Positions 1-10,200 of a DNA stretch of 64,000 nucleotides are shown here, in pieces. The stretch is from positions 1 through 64,000 of the forward strand of contig CAMWMK010000006.1 of assembly GCA_947175295.1 (NCBI GenBank), read 5' to 3'. The notes under the pieces were generated by a model. That model worked only from the letters and a program-made list of their open reading frames with translations. It was not told where the DNA came from and made no database searches. Within the stretch, counting starts at the first letter, position 1; the number at the start of each line of letters is the position of its first letter. Both the position numbers and the translations under genes were made by a program. Source of the DNA: an uncultured Porphyromonadaceae bacterium (GTDB lineage: Bacteria; Bacteroidota; Bacteroidia; Bacteroidales; Muribaculaceae).

Positions 1-234
1 TTGAAACAGGGTGTAACGTGTGTGCAACAATTCTGCAACAGAAAGGTTCATGACAGATTTTTCACTCCAGACCTAACACACTGATATGTTGGCATATAAG
101 GCCTTAACATTTTGTAAAAAGTCCTCGGTTTCAAACTTTTTTATCCTAACGCTCCGATAAGCAAAATGCAAAAGGGCTTCTGTAGGAAGAATATTACAAT
201 TCAGGCCGATTTTTGGGGGATGAAATTGGGTTTT
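1..234. other. Intergenic or unassigned left edge
   Basis: No convincing gene is seen. On the minus strand a short open frame begins near position 51 and runs off the window edge, so a truncated gene cannot be excluded. The rest is AT-rich sequence downstream of the acyltransferase stop codon. Confidence 0.3.
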
Positions 235-1305
235 CTATCCGATGATGTATTTGCTGCCGGGAATCTTTGAGAGAATCCAGGTGATGAATACGCAGGAGGC
301 AAAAGTGGCTACCGATACCACGGCCATTGTGAGAACGGTCGAGTCTATGAGGGGATTCATCCAGCGGAACATAAAGAGGAGTACGAATATGTGCATCAGA
401 TAGATGCCGTAGCTCAGGGCCGAGATTTTCTTTACAGGGGTGTAAAGCCATTTGGCTACGCTGTCAATGTGGCGAAGTATGATGAACATGCCAAAGGTCA
501 TGAGGGCTATGTTGAATGTACAGAAACGCCAGCTGAGTTCAGCTATGTAGTAGTCGGTGGTGGCAAGCGAGTTGTGGAAGAATCCGTAGGCCGTCACCAG
601 ATAGCCGACGATGATGCAGGGAAGTCCTATCGCGAGGGATTTCCTGATTCCCCATTTGATGTGTGTACGGATGAAGTGAGCCAGCACGACGTATCCGATA
701 TATCCGGAATAGTAGTAAAGGGCATGGAATTCGTTCCACGTGCATTCACCCAACACTCCTCCCAACTGAGACTTGGCGTAATGGTGGAAAGTCGTGATGA
801 ACCACACCAGCAGGAAGATGGCCTCGCCTTTCTTGCTCACCTCCTTCAGCCAGGGCGAGATGATCGGCATGAGGCAGTATACTCCCATAAGCATGTAGAT
901 AAACCATAGGTGACCGCTCCAGTCCGTGAAGTTGTAGAGCATTCTGCCGACATTGGCGAGCATTCCGTCAATACCCGTAGAGTCAACGAGAAGTGGCGGT
1001 ATTATGGCGTACATGGCGAGCCAGAATATGAAAGGTATGAGCACTCTTATGAAGCGTTTCCTGAAAAATACTCCTGTAGGATATGGGAGAGGAAGGAGAA
1101 GATACGACGATGCCATGACGAAAAGCGGAACGGCGGGTCGGCATATGCTGTTGACGGCGGCCACCCAGAAACGGTTGCTTTCGCTGTCAAGGATCACGCC
1201 CGTAGGCATGGCGTAGAACTGTTCGGTGACGTGGACAAGTATCACCATAAAGCAGGCGATAACGCGGAGATAATCGAGGAAGACGATACGTTGTGAGCTA
1301 CTCAT
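235..1305 (-). CDS. Acyltransferase family 3 membrane protein
   Basis: An integral inner-membrane acyltransferase of the acyltransferase_3 family (OafA/WecH-like), which transfers acetyl or other acyl groups onto surface sugars or related acceptors. It is about 356 residues with roughly ten hydrophobic segments. The N-terminus RIVFLDYLRVIACFMVILVHV carries the family's first-helix D-x-x-R...H signature. The open frame extends 23 codons further upstream, but the Met at 1305 (MSSSQ) is preferred because the extension is hydrophobic, unlike the family, and overlaps the likely promoter. It is transcribed away from the GH32 genes and has no obvious partner, so the acceptor is unknown. A polysaccharide or oligosaccharide O-acetyltransferase is the most likely role. 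Confidence 0.85.
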   Translation of the reverse strand: MSSSQRIVFLDYLRVIACFMVILVHVTEQFYAMPTGVILDSESNRFWVAAVNSICRPAVPLFVMASSYLLLPLPYPTGVFFRKRFIRVLIPFIFWLAMYAIIPPLLVDSTGIDGMLANVGRMLYNFTDWSGHLWFIYMLMGVYCLMPIISPWLKEVSKKGEAIFLLVWFITTFHHYAKSQLGGVLGECTWNEFHALYYYSGYIGYVVLAHFIRTHIKWGIRKSLAIGLPCIIVGYLVTAYGFFHNSLATTDYYIAELSWRFCTFNIALMTFGMFIILRHIDSVAKWLYTPVKKISALSYGIYLMHIFVLLFMFRWMNPLIDSTVLTMAVVSVATFASCVFITWILSKIPGSKYIIG

Positions 1306-1320
1306 AACTTTTTTATTTTG

Positions 1321-1328
1321 CAAAAATA
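1321..1328 (-). promoter_or_regulatory. Possible -7 box for the acyltransferase gene
   Basis: On the minus strand this reads TATTTTTG, matching the Bacteroidetes TAnnTTTG -7 element, 15 bases upstream of the chosen start. No good -33 element is visible, so support is weak. Confidence 0.35.
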
Positions 1329-1407
1329 ATGCAAATATTTCAGATAAAAAAGGGGGAAGCAAGATTATATTCATGCGTCCCCCATAATAATTGTGATGTT
1401 TAACGTA

Positions 1408-1548
1408 TTACCAGATTGAGTTGAGCTTGCGGTATTCGACGGGACCCGCGCCGGAAATGACGGTATAGCTTTCGATGGGGAAGACTATGTTGGTCATGCA
1501 GGTGGCGCCGTCAGCGCTGAAGAGCCGCTGAAATATGTATCTGGGGAA
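1408..1548 (-). pseudogene. Remnant of a second GH32 C-terminal domain
   Basis: Directly downstream of the LamG-GH32 stop codon, and in the same frame, 47 codons run to a TAA stop with no start of their own. The peptide contains LFSADGATCMTNIVFPIESY and ends YRKLNSIW. This matches the closing strands of a GH32 beta-sandwich: the GH32 at 14841-16688 ends with the equivalent MTNLVFPTEPY. The upstream gene already has its own complete GH32 C-domain and sorting tail, so this is not its missing end. The likely origin is deletion or recombination between tandem GH32 genes, leaving only the last strands of the second copy. Confidence 0.7.
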
Positions 1549-3885
1549 TTATTTCCTTACGAGCACTTTCTTTCCGTTGGCTATGTATATGCCGGAGGAA
1601 AGGGGCTCGGAGGAGAGGCGCATTCCCTGGAGGTTGTAGATACTGTCGTTGCCGATGGAGTCGTTCCATACGGATTCCACAGCATTGCCTCTGGAGGCGT
1701 CAAGGGTCCATGCCTTCAGCTCTGCGACCTTGACAGTGGAGTCGGCGAAGGCTTCGATGCCGTCGGCGTCGGCATTTGTCGGGAACACGCGGATTGATGT
1801 GGCCCAGCGGTCGTTGATGAAGATATCGAGTATGGAATGATCAATAAATACATTGATCTTCAAGGACTCACCATTAGTAGGCTTTGCCGGAAGCGGACAG
1901 CGGTAGATTCCGTCGTAGACTCCACCATCGTTGCTGATACGCTGCAGACCGCTGAAATCGGCTATAATCTCGCCTGAAGCAGGACTGTAGTAGATTTTCC
2001 CTTTTCCCGCGGATGACTTGAATACGTTGAATCCGAATGGGGTAGTACCTACCTCAAACGTGCCGCATAGCTCTACAGAACGGCCTGCGACGGGTGAGAG
2101 ATCAATCGCTCCTGAAAGGTCGAATGATGACTGCTCGAACATTGTCTCGCCCCGGAGCCCTTTCAGCCCTTCAAAAGGCCGCTGGATAAGGGATCCGTCT
2201 TCTGCAAGGCTCCATTCGCGTGGCAGTGAATAGCAGTGTGCCCAGCCAAGCTTCCAGTTTTCGACGGAGGGGAGTTTGTCGGGCACTATGCCGAGTACGA
2301 TTGTCTTTCCATCGTGGTTGTAGATTGTCGGGGAAAGGAGACCGAACCCTTCGCGGGAATTCATCTCCACAAGTCGGGGAGCTGAGGAATTCGCATCCGG
2401 CACGAATTTACCGTTGGCCGCTATAGCGCCCGTCCAGTAGAGGGTGCGCACGCCCTGAGAGGTACCGAGGGGAGTGGCGGTGAAAAGCCATCGTCCGTCG
2501 GGCATCTGTGTGATGTTGGGCATTTCCCAGAATGTTCCGTCTATTGCCTTGGTCGTTCCGGTGAAGAACTGTTCGCCGCTGCTGCTCCAGGTTTTTGTCG
2601 CGGCATCGTATCGGTGAAGAGTAGTGGTGCCTATTCCCTCTTTCGAGCTTCCGACGATAATGTAGGCATTATCTCCGCTGCGGAAGAAGTAGGGATCGCG
2701 GAAATCGTCGGAGAGTCCGGCAGGGCGTCCGTTGATAATGGGATTGGCAGTGCTTTTCATCCAGTTGTCGAGTGCATCGGTTTCCGGAGATGCCTGGGCT
2801 ATCATTGCCTTGGCGTAGTCTACTGCTGTGTATAGGATATTCGGTTTCCCTCCGGTGATCTCATCATCGGTGAAGACACATCCACTCCAACATCCCTTGA
2901 TGTCATACCAGTCGCCTGGGGCAATGGCTATCTTCTCCTCGCGCCAATCATAGAGGTTCTCGCTTGAAATGTGTCCCCAATGCAGGCGTGCCATATAGGG
3001 TCCGTCGGCGTTCTTCTGGAAGAAGAGATGGTATCGTCCGTCGGAGAAGGTCATTCCGTGGCATTCGTTGGTCCATCCGGCGGCGGGCATTCCGTGGAAA
3101 CGCGGACGCAGAAGCTGGTCGGCGAAGCGTGATGCAGGGATGTCGAGATTGGCTTCAGTCTCAGGTTTCCAGGAGGCAATCTCCTCCTGAGTCTTCGCCT
3201 CATTCCATACAGAGATGTCATCAATCAGTCCGTTGAACGACATGAGCTGGAACGGTCCCGCTAAGCGAGACTCAGTGCCTTGACCCATATAGAAGTCACC
3301 GCCGCTGAAGTTGACCGAACCTGCAGCCTTACCGGCTCCTACCTCTACTCCGTTGCAGTACAGCTTAGTGGTTCGGGCGTCGCAGTCGATTACGGCCACA
3401 AGATTGTTCCATTGATACGTTGCCAGAGGAGCATCGGCTTCGACGCTTAGCGGCCACCCACCGATGTAGGTCTCGAAAGAGTACTTTCCATTGAAACCGA
3501 GGTAGAAACCGAAACCTGTCTTTTTGTCCTTGTCGAGGCAGGTCACGATTGGAGTCTTCTCCTTTGTATCGGTATCTATCTGTATGATGGGATAGGATGG
3601 AGTGGCCACCCAGAGCGATACGGTCATCGTCTTGCTGTCGGGGATTATGTTGCCGAGGGATGCCTTGATGTGTGATGTGTAGCCATCGAAACGGAGTGCC
3701 TCGCCTATGGCACCCGGTAGGTTTTCCGGAGCGAAGTTTCCTTCCACTGCATATTTGCCGCCGCTGACTGTCTCCTCTATCATTCCGCTGCTGACGTCCA
3801 TTGAGAAATGCGCTACCAGATCGGCTTGGGAGGATAAAGCGAATGTCAGGGCTGATGCACACGCCAGAGTTTTGATTGAGTCCAT
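1549..3885 (-). CDS. Secreted LamG-GH32 fructan hydrolase
   Basis: A predicted beta-fructosidase (levanase/inulinase type). From Met at 3885 it is about 778 residues: a signal peptide (MDSIKTLACASALTFALSSQA, no lipobox Cys), a LamG-type concanavalin-fold domain at about 25-230, the GH32 five-bladed propeller at about 245-570, a GH32 C-terminal beta-sandwich, and a tail (IYNLQGMRL...GIYIANGKK) like a type-IX/Por sorting domain. Motifs seen are GWTNECHG near 267 (nucleophile block), FRDP near 395 (stabiliser Asp) and FWEMPN near 455 (acid/base Glu). The nucleophile position is Glu instead of the usual Asp of WMNDPNG. Fungal endo-inulinases also carry Glu there, so activity is plausible. The open frame extends 21 codons upstream, but the chosen Met starts a clean signal peptide. 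It is the last intact gene of the SusCD operon, 74 bases after the binding lipoprotein, and fills the place of the surface endo-levanase in B. thetaiotaomicron. Confidence 0.85.
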   Translation of the reverse strand: MDSIKTLACASALTFALSSQADLVAHFSMDVSSGMIEETVSGGKYAVEGNFAPENLPGAIGEALRFDGYTSHIKASLGNIIPDSKTMTVSLWVATPSYPIIQIDTDTKEKTPIVTCLDKDKKTGFGFYLGFNGKYSFETYIGGWPLSVEADAPLATYQWNNLVAVIDCDARTTKLYCNGVEVGAGKAAGSVNFSGGDFYMGQGTESRLAGPFQLMSFNGLIDDISVWNEAKTQEEIASWKPETEANLDIPASRFADQLLRPRFHGMPAAGWTNECHGMTFSDGRYHLFFQKNADGPYMARLHWGHISSENLYDWREEKIAIAPGDWYDIKGCWSGCVFTDDEITGGKPNILYTAVDYAKAMIAQASPETDALDNWMKSTANPIINGRPAGLSDDFRDPYFFRSGDNAYIIVGSSKEGIGTTTLHRYDAATKTWSSSGEQFFTGTTKAIDGTFWEMPNITQMPDGRWLFTATPLGTSQGVRTLYWTGAIAANGKFVPDANSSAPRLVEMNSREGFGLLSPTIYNHDGKTIVLGIVPDKLPSVENWKLGWAHCYSLPREWSLAEDGSLIQRPFEGLKGLRGETMFEQSSFDLSGAIDLSPVAGRSVELCGTFEVGTTPFGFNVFKSSAGKGKIYYSPASGEIIADFSGLQRISNDGGVYDGIYRCPLPAKPTNGESLKINVFIDHSILDIFINDRWATSIRVFPTNADADGIEAFADSTVKVAELKAWTLDASRGNAVESVWNDSIGNDSIYNLQGMRLSSEPLSSGIYIANGKKVLVRK

Positions 3886-3959
3886 AATAATCAATACTGA
3901 TAAAATGCGGGTGATACGCCTAAAACATGAAATACGTATCACCCGCAAAATTAAGGAAT

Positions 3960-5441
3960 TTATTTCAGATAATCAAGAATATTCTTGGTAAGCTGCTCTA
4001 CATTGTGCTGATATGGGTTGGCTCCCGAGTTCTGGTTCCATTCGTAGGCGGCCAGACCGTTGGCTATGCAGCGTCCGTGTTGGGGATTGGCGTAGAATTC
4101 CACGAGACCGGCCACGCAGTGGTCGCGTACGTGTCCCCAAGTAGCGAGAACGAGCGAGTTTGTAGTCACCTCAAAGTTCCTTATTACGTCAGGCTGTGAG
4201 CCACGTCCGTAGATATTGCAGTCCCACATGCAGTTGTGGTCTTCACGTATGCCGGGGCCGATAAGCGGGAGGGTTGGATAACCATATCCGTTGGGGTCTT
4301 CAAGTGTCAGTCCTTTGTAGACTGCATGTGTGGTGCGGTCGTAGAATCCCTGGTCGGCTCCGTCTTTGAAGTCCCACCCGAGGTTGGGATTGATCACCCA
4401 TACGTCATCGCCCGAGCCGCCATCGCCGTTGCCGAATAAGGTCGGCGCCATATTGTCGGGTACCATACCGAGAGGCACTGTCAGCTGGGTTGCCATGTTG
4501 GAGAGGTAGATGCTACCGCCATTGGCCGAATAAGCCTTCAGGGCTGCAATCGTGCTTTCGGAGGCGATATTGCCGGGAAGGTTTTCCCAACCCATCTGAA
4601 GGCCAACGCGGTCGATTTCAATCCACATCACGGAGTAGATGGCCGGGTCATAGTTGGTGATGTCTGCGGGATGCACGAATTCCGCGTTGGACTGCTGAGC
4701 AAACCATGTAGCTGCCGCGCGTTCGTCGTCATCGTTCAGGTCGGATGCTGTGGCAGCATCGGCGGGAAGGAGATAGAGCATCTTGGGCTCCATGTAGGGG
4801 ATGGTCTTTTCTACAGACTGTGCAGGTGATAAATAGTAGGTGTCATAGACCACTTCCACGCTGTAGGTCATGGGAGTCTCCATAGGTTGCGCCTTGAGTT
4901 CATAGCTTGTGGCATCGGCAGGAAGGAGGATCGCTCTGTCGGCCTCATCATTGGTGACGATGCGCACTCCGGTGCGGTGTGCTTGGGTAGGTAGTGTCCA
5001 GCTCAGTGTCACGGTACGGCCGCTGAGTTCTCCCTTCAGGGCGCTCACGCCCGCAAACTCTTCTTGTGGAAGACTGATGGTCACGGACTTACCGGTGGAG
5101 AGGCGGTTGTCGGCGTAGTTTACCTTCACTGTGTAGACTACATCCTCGCCGAGCGGAGTTCCGAGAGCCGTATAGGTGTAGTTGCGGTCGGTGTTTACGT
5201 CGAAGTGCTGGATTTCGGATGCATTGCGGTATAGAGTGCAGCCGGTCACGTCGTTATCTGCCGGAAGGGTCCAGTTGATGTTGACGTCATGGTTGGCGGC
5301 GCCGCCTACGGTGTAGGCGATGGAGTTTACGGCGGGAAGCTCCGGGGCCTCTGTATAGCCGTTGGGGGTGTATTCTGAACACCCTGTCAGCAGCAGGGCC
5401 AAGCCTGCTGCCAAGGTATATGCTGATTTATTGAGTTTCAT
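3960..5441 (-). CDS. Surface fructan-binding lipoprotein (BT1761-like)
   Basis: A predicted outer-membrane surface glycan-binding lipoprotein, 493 residues. The N-terminus MKLNKSAYTLAAGLALLLTGC is a lipoprotein signal with the acylated Cys at 21. Two fibronectin-type-III-like beta domains follow (about 35-215), each with strand patterns such as VNINWTLPAD and VTLSWTLPTQ. A larger C-terminal domain (about 225-493) resembles the DUF4960 domain of BT1761 in the B. thetaiotaomicron levan locus. It lies between SusD and the secreted GH32 in the same operon, where SusE-position binding proteins are found. It should help hold fructan at the cell surface for SusCD. It has no catalytic motif. Family assignment rests on position and remembered domain features. 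Confidence 0.75.
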   Translation of the reverse strand: MKLNKSAYTLAAGLALLLTGCSEYTPNGYTEAPELPAVNSIAYTVGGAANHDVNINWTLPADNDVTGCTLYRNASEIQHFDVNTDRNYTYTALGTPLGEDVVYTVKVNYADNRLSTGKSVTISLPQEEFAGVSALKGELSGRTVTLSWTLPTQAHRTGVRIVTNDEADRAILLPADATSYELKAQPMETPMTYSVEVVYDTYYLSPAQSVEKTIPYMEPKMLYLLPADAATASDLNDDDERAAATWFAQQSNAEFVHPADITNYDPAIYSVMWIEIDRVGLQMGWENLPGNIASESTIAALKAYSANGGSIYLSNMATQLTVPLGMVPDNMAPTLFGNGDGGSGDDVWVINPNLGWDFKDGADQGFYDRTTHAVYKGLTLEDPNGYGYPTLPLIGPGIREDHNCMWDCNIYGRGSQPDVIRNFEVTTNSLVLATWGHVRDHCVAGLVEFYANPQHGRCIANGLAAYEWNQNSGANPYQHNVEQLTKNILDYLK

Positions 5442-5523
5442 CTTTTCAAAGATTAAATATTAAAGATAAAAATTAAAGGTTTTAAACCACTTAAACTTTT
5501 TAAACTTCTTAATCCGTTTCGAC

Positions 5524-7203
5524 TTACTTGTATAGATCGCCGGCATTGTCTACCTGGTTGAGGGGAATCGGGCAGAATATATCGGCTTCATTAAGATGGG
5601 CATTGTCGAGATAGTGGAATAAAGCCTTTTCCTTGGCATAGTAGGCGTTGACCGTGTTGACAGCCTCCCCCCAGCGGATGAGGTCGAACCAACGGAGTCC
5701 TTCCATTGCGAGCTCGAGACGGCGTTCCATACGCACGGCCTTGCGTGCATATTCCTGATTCCAGCCTGGAGCTCCGTATTCTCGCACGAGATAGGTAGCC
5801 ACCATCGGATTCACATCGATCGGAGAGTAGTTGGGATCTACTGAACGAGCGGCTTTAGCGCGGACCTGATTGATGAGGTCACGAGCCTCGTCAAGCCCCT
5901 TGTCCTGCTCTATGAGGGCCTCTGCCTTCATCAGGAGAACGTCTGCATAGCGGATGATGATGTAGTTGAGCGAGCTTGCGCCCCAGGGTACTATGCCGAC
6001 CTTTACGAACGGAGAGTCGGGCGAGGGATAGGGCTTCTTACCTGAAAACTGGCTGTAGTTGTTGAGGTTGCGACACCAATTCTCGTTATACTGATACCCA
6101 CGCCAAGGCATTCCGATACGTCCGAATGTGAAGTCGACACGTGGGTCTACATTGCCGGCATAGTCGGCATGGTCGAGATTTTCGGATGGAGCCTTCGAGC
6201 TGTCGAGATAGGGGAGACCGCTTTCATCGGTACGGAAAGCGTTGACGAGGTCCTGCGATCCAAGATAGAAGTCATCGCCGTTGCCATAGAGGTCGCCCTC
6301 CGATACGGTGCAGTTGAGGCAGTTGTTGAAGTTGTACTGGTCAGGAGAGTTGGCGGAGGAGAACTGGACGGCCATAACGGATTCGTACATGTTGTTCATC
6401 TCCGGCTTCGACATGTCGAGGAAGTTGGGATAGAGTGAATACTGATTGCTGGCGATTACGTATCCGGCGTATTGCTCGGCGGTGGCGTAGTCATGGTTGA
6501 AGAGTGCTACGCGTGCGAGGATTGCGGCTGCAACGTATTTGTTGAAGCGTCCCGGGGCTTCCTGGGTGGCTACGTTGTCGGCGTATGCCTCCTTGAGGTC
6601 TTCGGTGATGAACTCAGCTATCTGCTCGCGGCTGTATTCACTGGCGCTTACGCTCGATGGGTCGGTTACGGTCTCGTCGAAATAGGGGAATTTCTTGAAG
6701 ATGCGCAGTTGGTCGAAGTAGTAGTATGCGCGGAGTGTCTTCATCTCGGCTATGTAGGCCTTGCGGTTTTCCTCGCTGAGGTTTCCTGCGGCCTGAAGAG
6801 CGCGTATGGCGGTGTTGCAGCGTGAGATGGAGAAGTAATTGTTGCGCCATTTGAAGTCGAGGATCGGGTTGTCGCTCTGGACGTTGCCGATAGAGAACTC
6901 ATGCATGTAGACTTCGTAGCCGAGTTCGCCTCCGCCCTTCTGGGCATCGTCGGAGCGTATGTCGAAGACCCAGTTATTGATTGGTCCGGCGAATGATTCG
7001 TTGTTGCCGAAGTAGTGGCAGAGGAGTGTGGCGTAGGCGGAGGTCATCATGTCGATTGCCTCCTCGTCGCCGATCTGTTCGGTGGTGAATACTCCCTGAG
7101 GCTTTGTATCGAGCATGTCGCCGCAGGATGTGGCCGTCGTTGCGAGGGCGAGTATTGCGGAAGCGTATAGGGCTTTCTTTGCTGTATGCTTAAGATTTTT
7201 CAT
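5524..7203 (-). CDS. susD: SusD-like lipoprotein (fructan locus)
   Basis: A RagB/SusD family lipoprotein that caps the TonB-dependent transporter encoded just upstream and binds the oligosaccharide. It has 559 residues and a lipoprotein signal ending ATTATSC with the Cys at 27, followed by CGDMLDTKPQG, a typical SusD mature N-terminus. TPR-like helices lie in the first half (for example AAAILARVALFNHDYATAEQ). The conserved C-terminal block VRMERRLELAMEGLRWFDLIR, which is typical of the family, is present. The gap to SusC is only 21 bases, so the two are co-transcribed and probably form one complex. Substrate (fructan) is inferred from the neighbouring GH32, fructokinase and sensor genes. Confidence 0.92.
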   Translation of the reverse strand: MKNLKHTAKKALYASAILALATTATSCGDMLDTKPQGVFTTEQIGDEEAIDMMTSAYATLLCHYFGNNESFAGPINNWVFDIRSDDAQKGGGELGYEVYMHEFSIGNVQSDNPILDFKWRNNYFSISRCNTAIRALQAAGNLSEENRKAYIAEMKTLRAYYYFDQLRIFKKFPYFDETVTDPSSVSASEYSREQIAEFITEDLKEAYADNVATQEAPGRFNKYVAAAILARVALFNHDYATAEQYAGYVIASNQYSLYPNFLDMSKPEMNNMYESVMAVQFSSANSPDQYNFNNCLNCTVSEGDLYGNGDDFYLGSQDLVNAFRTDESGLPYLDSSKAPSENLDHADYAGNVDPRVDFTFGRIGMPWRGYQYNENWCRNLNNYSQFSGKKPYPSPDSPFVKVGIVPWGASSLNYIIIRYADVLLMKAEALIEQDKGLDEARDLINQVRAKAARSVDPNYSPIDVNPMVATYLVREYGAPGWNQEYARKAVRMERRLELAMEGLRWFDLIRWGEAVNTVNAYYAKEKALFHYLDNAHLNEADIFCPIPLNQVDNAGDLYK

Positions 7204-7224
7204 TGTTTCCTTGATTGTGAATGT

Positions 7225-10200
7225 TTAGAACTGGAGGTTCACGCCGAAAGTGAATGTGCGGGGTCGGGGATATGCGCCGTTGTCGATGCGCGCGCCATAT
7301 TCTCCGGGAAGGATTTCGGGGTCAAGACCTTTGTACTTGGTCATTGTGAATACGTTCTCCACTTGGCCGAAGATGCTGAGGTTATCGCAGGCGAATTTCT
7401 CTGTGATGTGGCGGGGAAGCTGGTAGGAGAGCTTGAGGTATTTCATCTTCATGTACGAACCGTCCTGCACGTAGTAGGTTGAGAAGCGGGCTTCGTTGTT
7501 GGCATCGGTCAGCGAGAGGGCCGGAATGTCGGTTTTTGTGTTTTCCGGGGTCCAGGCGTTGAGGATGTCGGCGGCGTGGTTGGTGTTGGTGTTAGCGCGT
7601 CCGAAGCTGTAGAGCTGTCCCTTCATGATGTTCTGGATGTCGAATCCGAAGTCGCCTGAGAAGAACATATCGAGAGTGAACGCCTTGTATTTGAACGCGA
7701 GGTTGATACCCATTGAGAGGTCCGGATTCGGATCGCCGATGAAGCAACGGTCGGCATCCGTGATGTAGCCGTCGCCGTCAAGGTCGCGATACATCAGGCG
7801 TCCGGGGGCTGCACCCTGCTGCACTGCGTGATCTGCCACCTGCTCCGTCGACTGGAATATGCCGTCGCATACATAGCCGTAGTATATGCCCATCGGCTGT
7901 CCCGGCACGAGACGCTGGTTGCCGCCGATGAATTCCTGACGGTTGTTGAGTTTGAGAAGCTTGTTCTTATACTGGGAGATATTGATTGATCCGTTCCAAG
8001 AGAAGTCGCCGTAGGCGGGAGAGTTGTAGGCTACTGTAACTTCCCAGCCGTTGTTGCGCATGGAGCCGGTGTTGAGCCATGTGGAGGCGTTCTCGCCCGC
8101 TACGCTGAGGGCGGGGGGAATGGTGAGCATATCGGTGGTTTTCTTTATGTAGTAGTCGGCGCTTAGGGCGAGGGCTCCGTGGAAGAAAGAGAAATCGATA
8201 CCGATGTTATTCTGTGTAGTGGTTTCCCATTTAAGGTCGGGGTTGCCGGTGGCTGAAAGTGTGATACCTGATGTGGTCGATGAGTTGGTGCCTGAAAGGT
8301 CGTATGCTCCGTTGCCTGTATTGAAGATATATGTGGAGTAGGCGGGATAGAGGGAGGGGATGTTTGCGTTACCGTTCTGCCCCCATGAATAGCGTATCTT
8401 CATGTCGGTTAGGATGTCGTTTTCGGGGAAGAATGCTTCCTGAGTGGGGCGCCATGCGATGGAGGCAGCGGGGAAGATACCCGAGCGATGTCCTTTTGCG
8501 AAGCGGGAGTTTTCGTCGCGGCGTATGGTGAATGAGAGGAGGTAGCGGTCAAGGAAATTGTAGTCTATCTTTGCGAAAAGGGAGAATACCGACCATTGTG
8601 TCTTGCCGCCGCCGTTGTTGCGTGTGCCGGTGCCTGCTCCAATCTGCATGTAGTCGGTGTCTTCGAAGGCGTAGCCCTCACGGCTTGCGCTGAGGTCGCG
8701 GAATGTATATCCGATGGCCTCCGTGCCGATGAGTGCGGTGAGGAAGTGGGTGTCGTTGAAGTTCTTCACATAGTTTGCGGTGTTGGTCCAGGTCCAAGTG
8801 TCGCCCTGTCCGTATGCGTCACTGACGGAGTTGACGTCATTGGCATTGATACGGCGTCCAAGGTTATGGTTGAAATACTGCGAGTGCTCGATGCCTATAT
8901 TTGTCTTGAGGGTAAGTCCTTCCACGGGATACACTTCCAGAAAAGCGTTGCCAAGGATTCTCCATGAGTCGGATGAGTTGTCTGCGGCGTTTGCAATCTG
9001 CTGCATCGGGTTGGCGAGGTCAGATTTTATGAGGGTCATGGGATTAGTCCATTCTCCGTTGAGACCCTTGACAGGAAGTGCGGGCATCTGGGAGAGGGCG
9101 GTGAATGGAATGCCGCGGTCGCCGGCAACGTCCATGCCTCGGTTGCTCCAATGTGCTACGAGAAGGTTCTCGCCGACTGCTACATATTTGTTGAAGTTGT
9201 AGCGTGAGTTGAGTCGGGCTGAGATGCGCTGATAGTATGTGTCGATAATGTTGCCGTTCTGGTTGATGTAGTTGGCAGAGAAGAGTACGGATCCTTTTTC
9301 TGTATTGTTTGAGATTGAAGCCGTGAGGTTGTTGGTCAGGGCCGTGTGGTATACTTGGTCTTGCCAGTCAGTGCTTGTAGTTGGGAAGTTAGGGTTGCCG
9401 TCGGCATATTTCTGAAGCACCGGTGTGGGGCCATCGCCGTAGAGCACGTGGGAGGGTGTGATGCCTGAGTTGCGCGATGCCATCCAGTAGGCCTGTCCCC
9501 ACTGCTCTGAGTTCATCACGTCGTAGCGTTTTGCAATTGTCTGAGCTGAGATGGCGTAGTTTACGTTGACGCTCATGCGGTCGCCCTTGCCATGTTTTGT
9601 GGTGATGATCACGACGCCGTTGGCTGCGCGCGAACCGTAGATTGAAGCGGAAGCCGCGTCCTTGAGCACCTGCATTGTCTCAATGTCGGAGGGGTTGATG
9701 CAGTTGATGTTGTCGGTAGGTACTCCGTCGATGATGTATAGGGGATCGTTGCTTGAGTTGGCGGTTGACATACCACGCACGCGGATTGATCCTGTGCCGC
9801 CGGGGGCAGCGTCGGGCACAACGTTTACGCCGGGCATCTTTCCTGCCATTGAGTTCATGATGTTGCCGGAGTTCTCGCTGAGAGGTTCCTTCATGTTCAT
9901 AACGGAGACGGCTCCTGTGAGGTCGGCCTTGCGTACGGTCTGATAACCGACTACGACTACTTCATCAAGAAGCGCGGCATCTTCGTCAAGACGTATGGTA
10001 AGCTCTGGCTGGGCCTTGACGTCGACGCTGCTGTATCCTATATAGGAAATAGTCAGTGTGGAGCCGTCGGGCACTTTGAGGGTGAAGTTACCGTCGAAAT
10101 CGGTTGCGGTTCCGGCTTTCGTCTGTACGCACATTACGGTGGCTCCGATCAGTGGCTCGCCGTCTGTGTTCGAAAGCACCGTTCCGTTCACTGTGATGTC

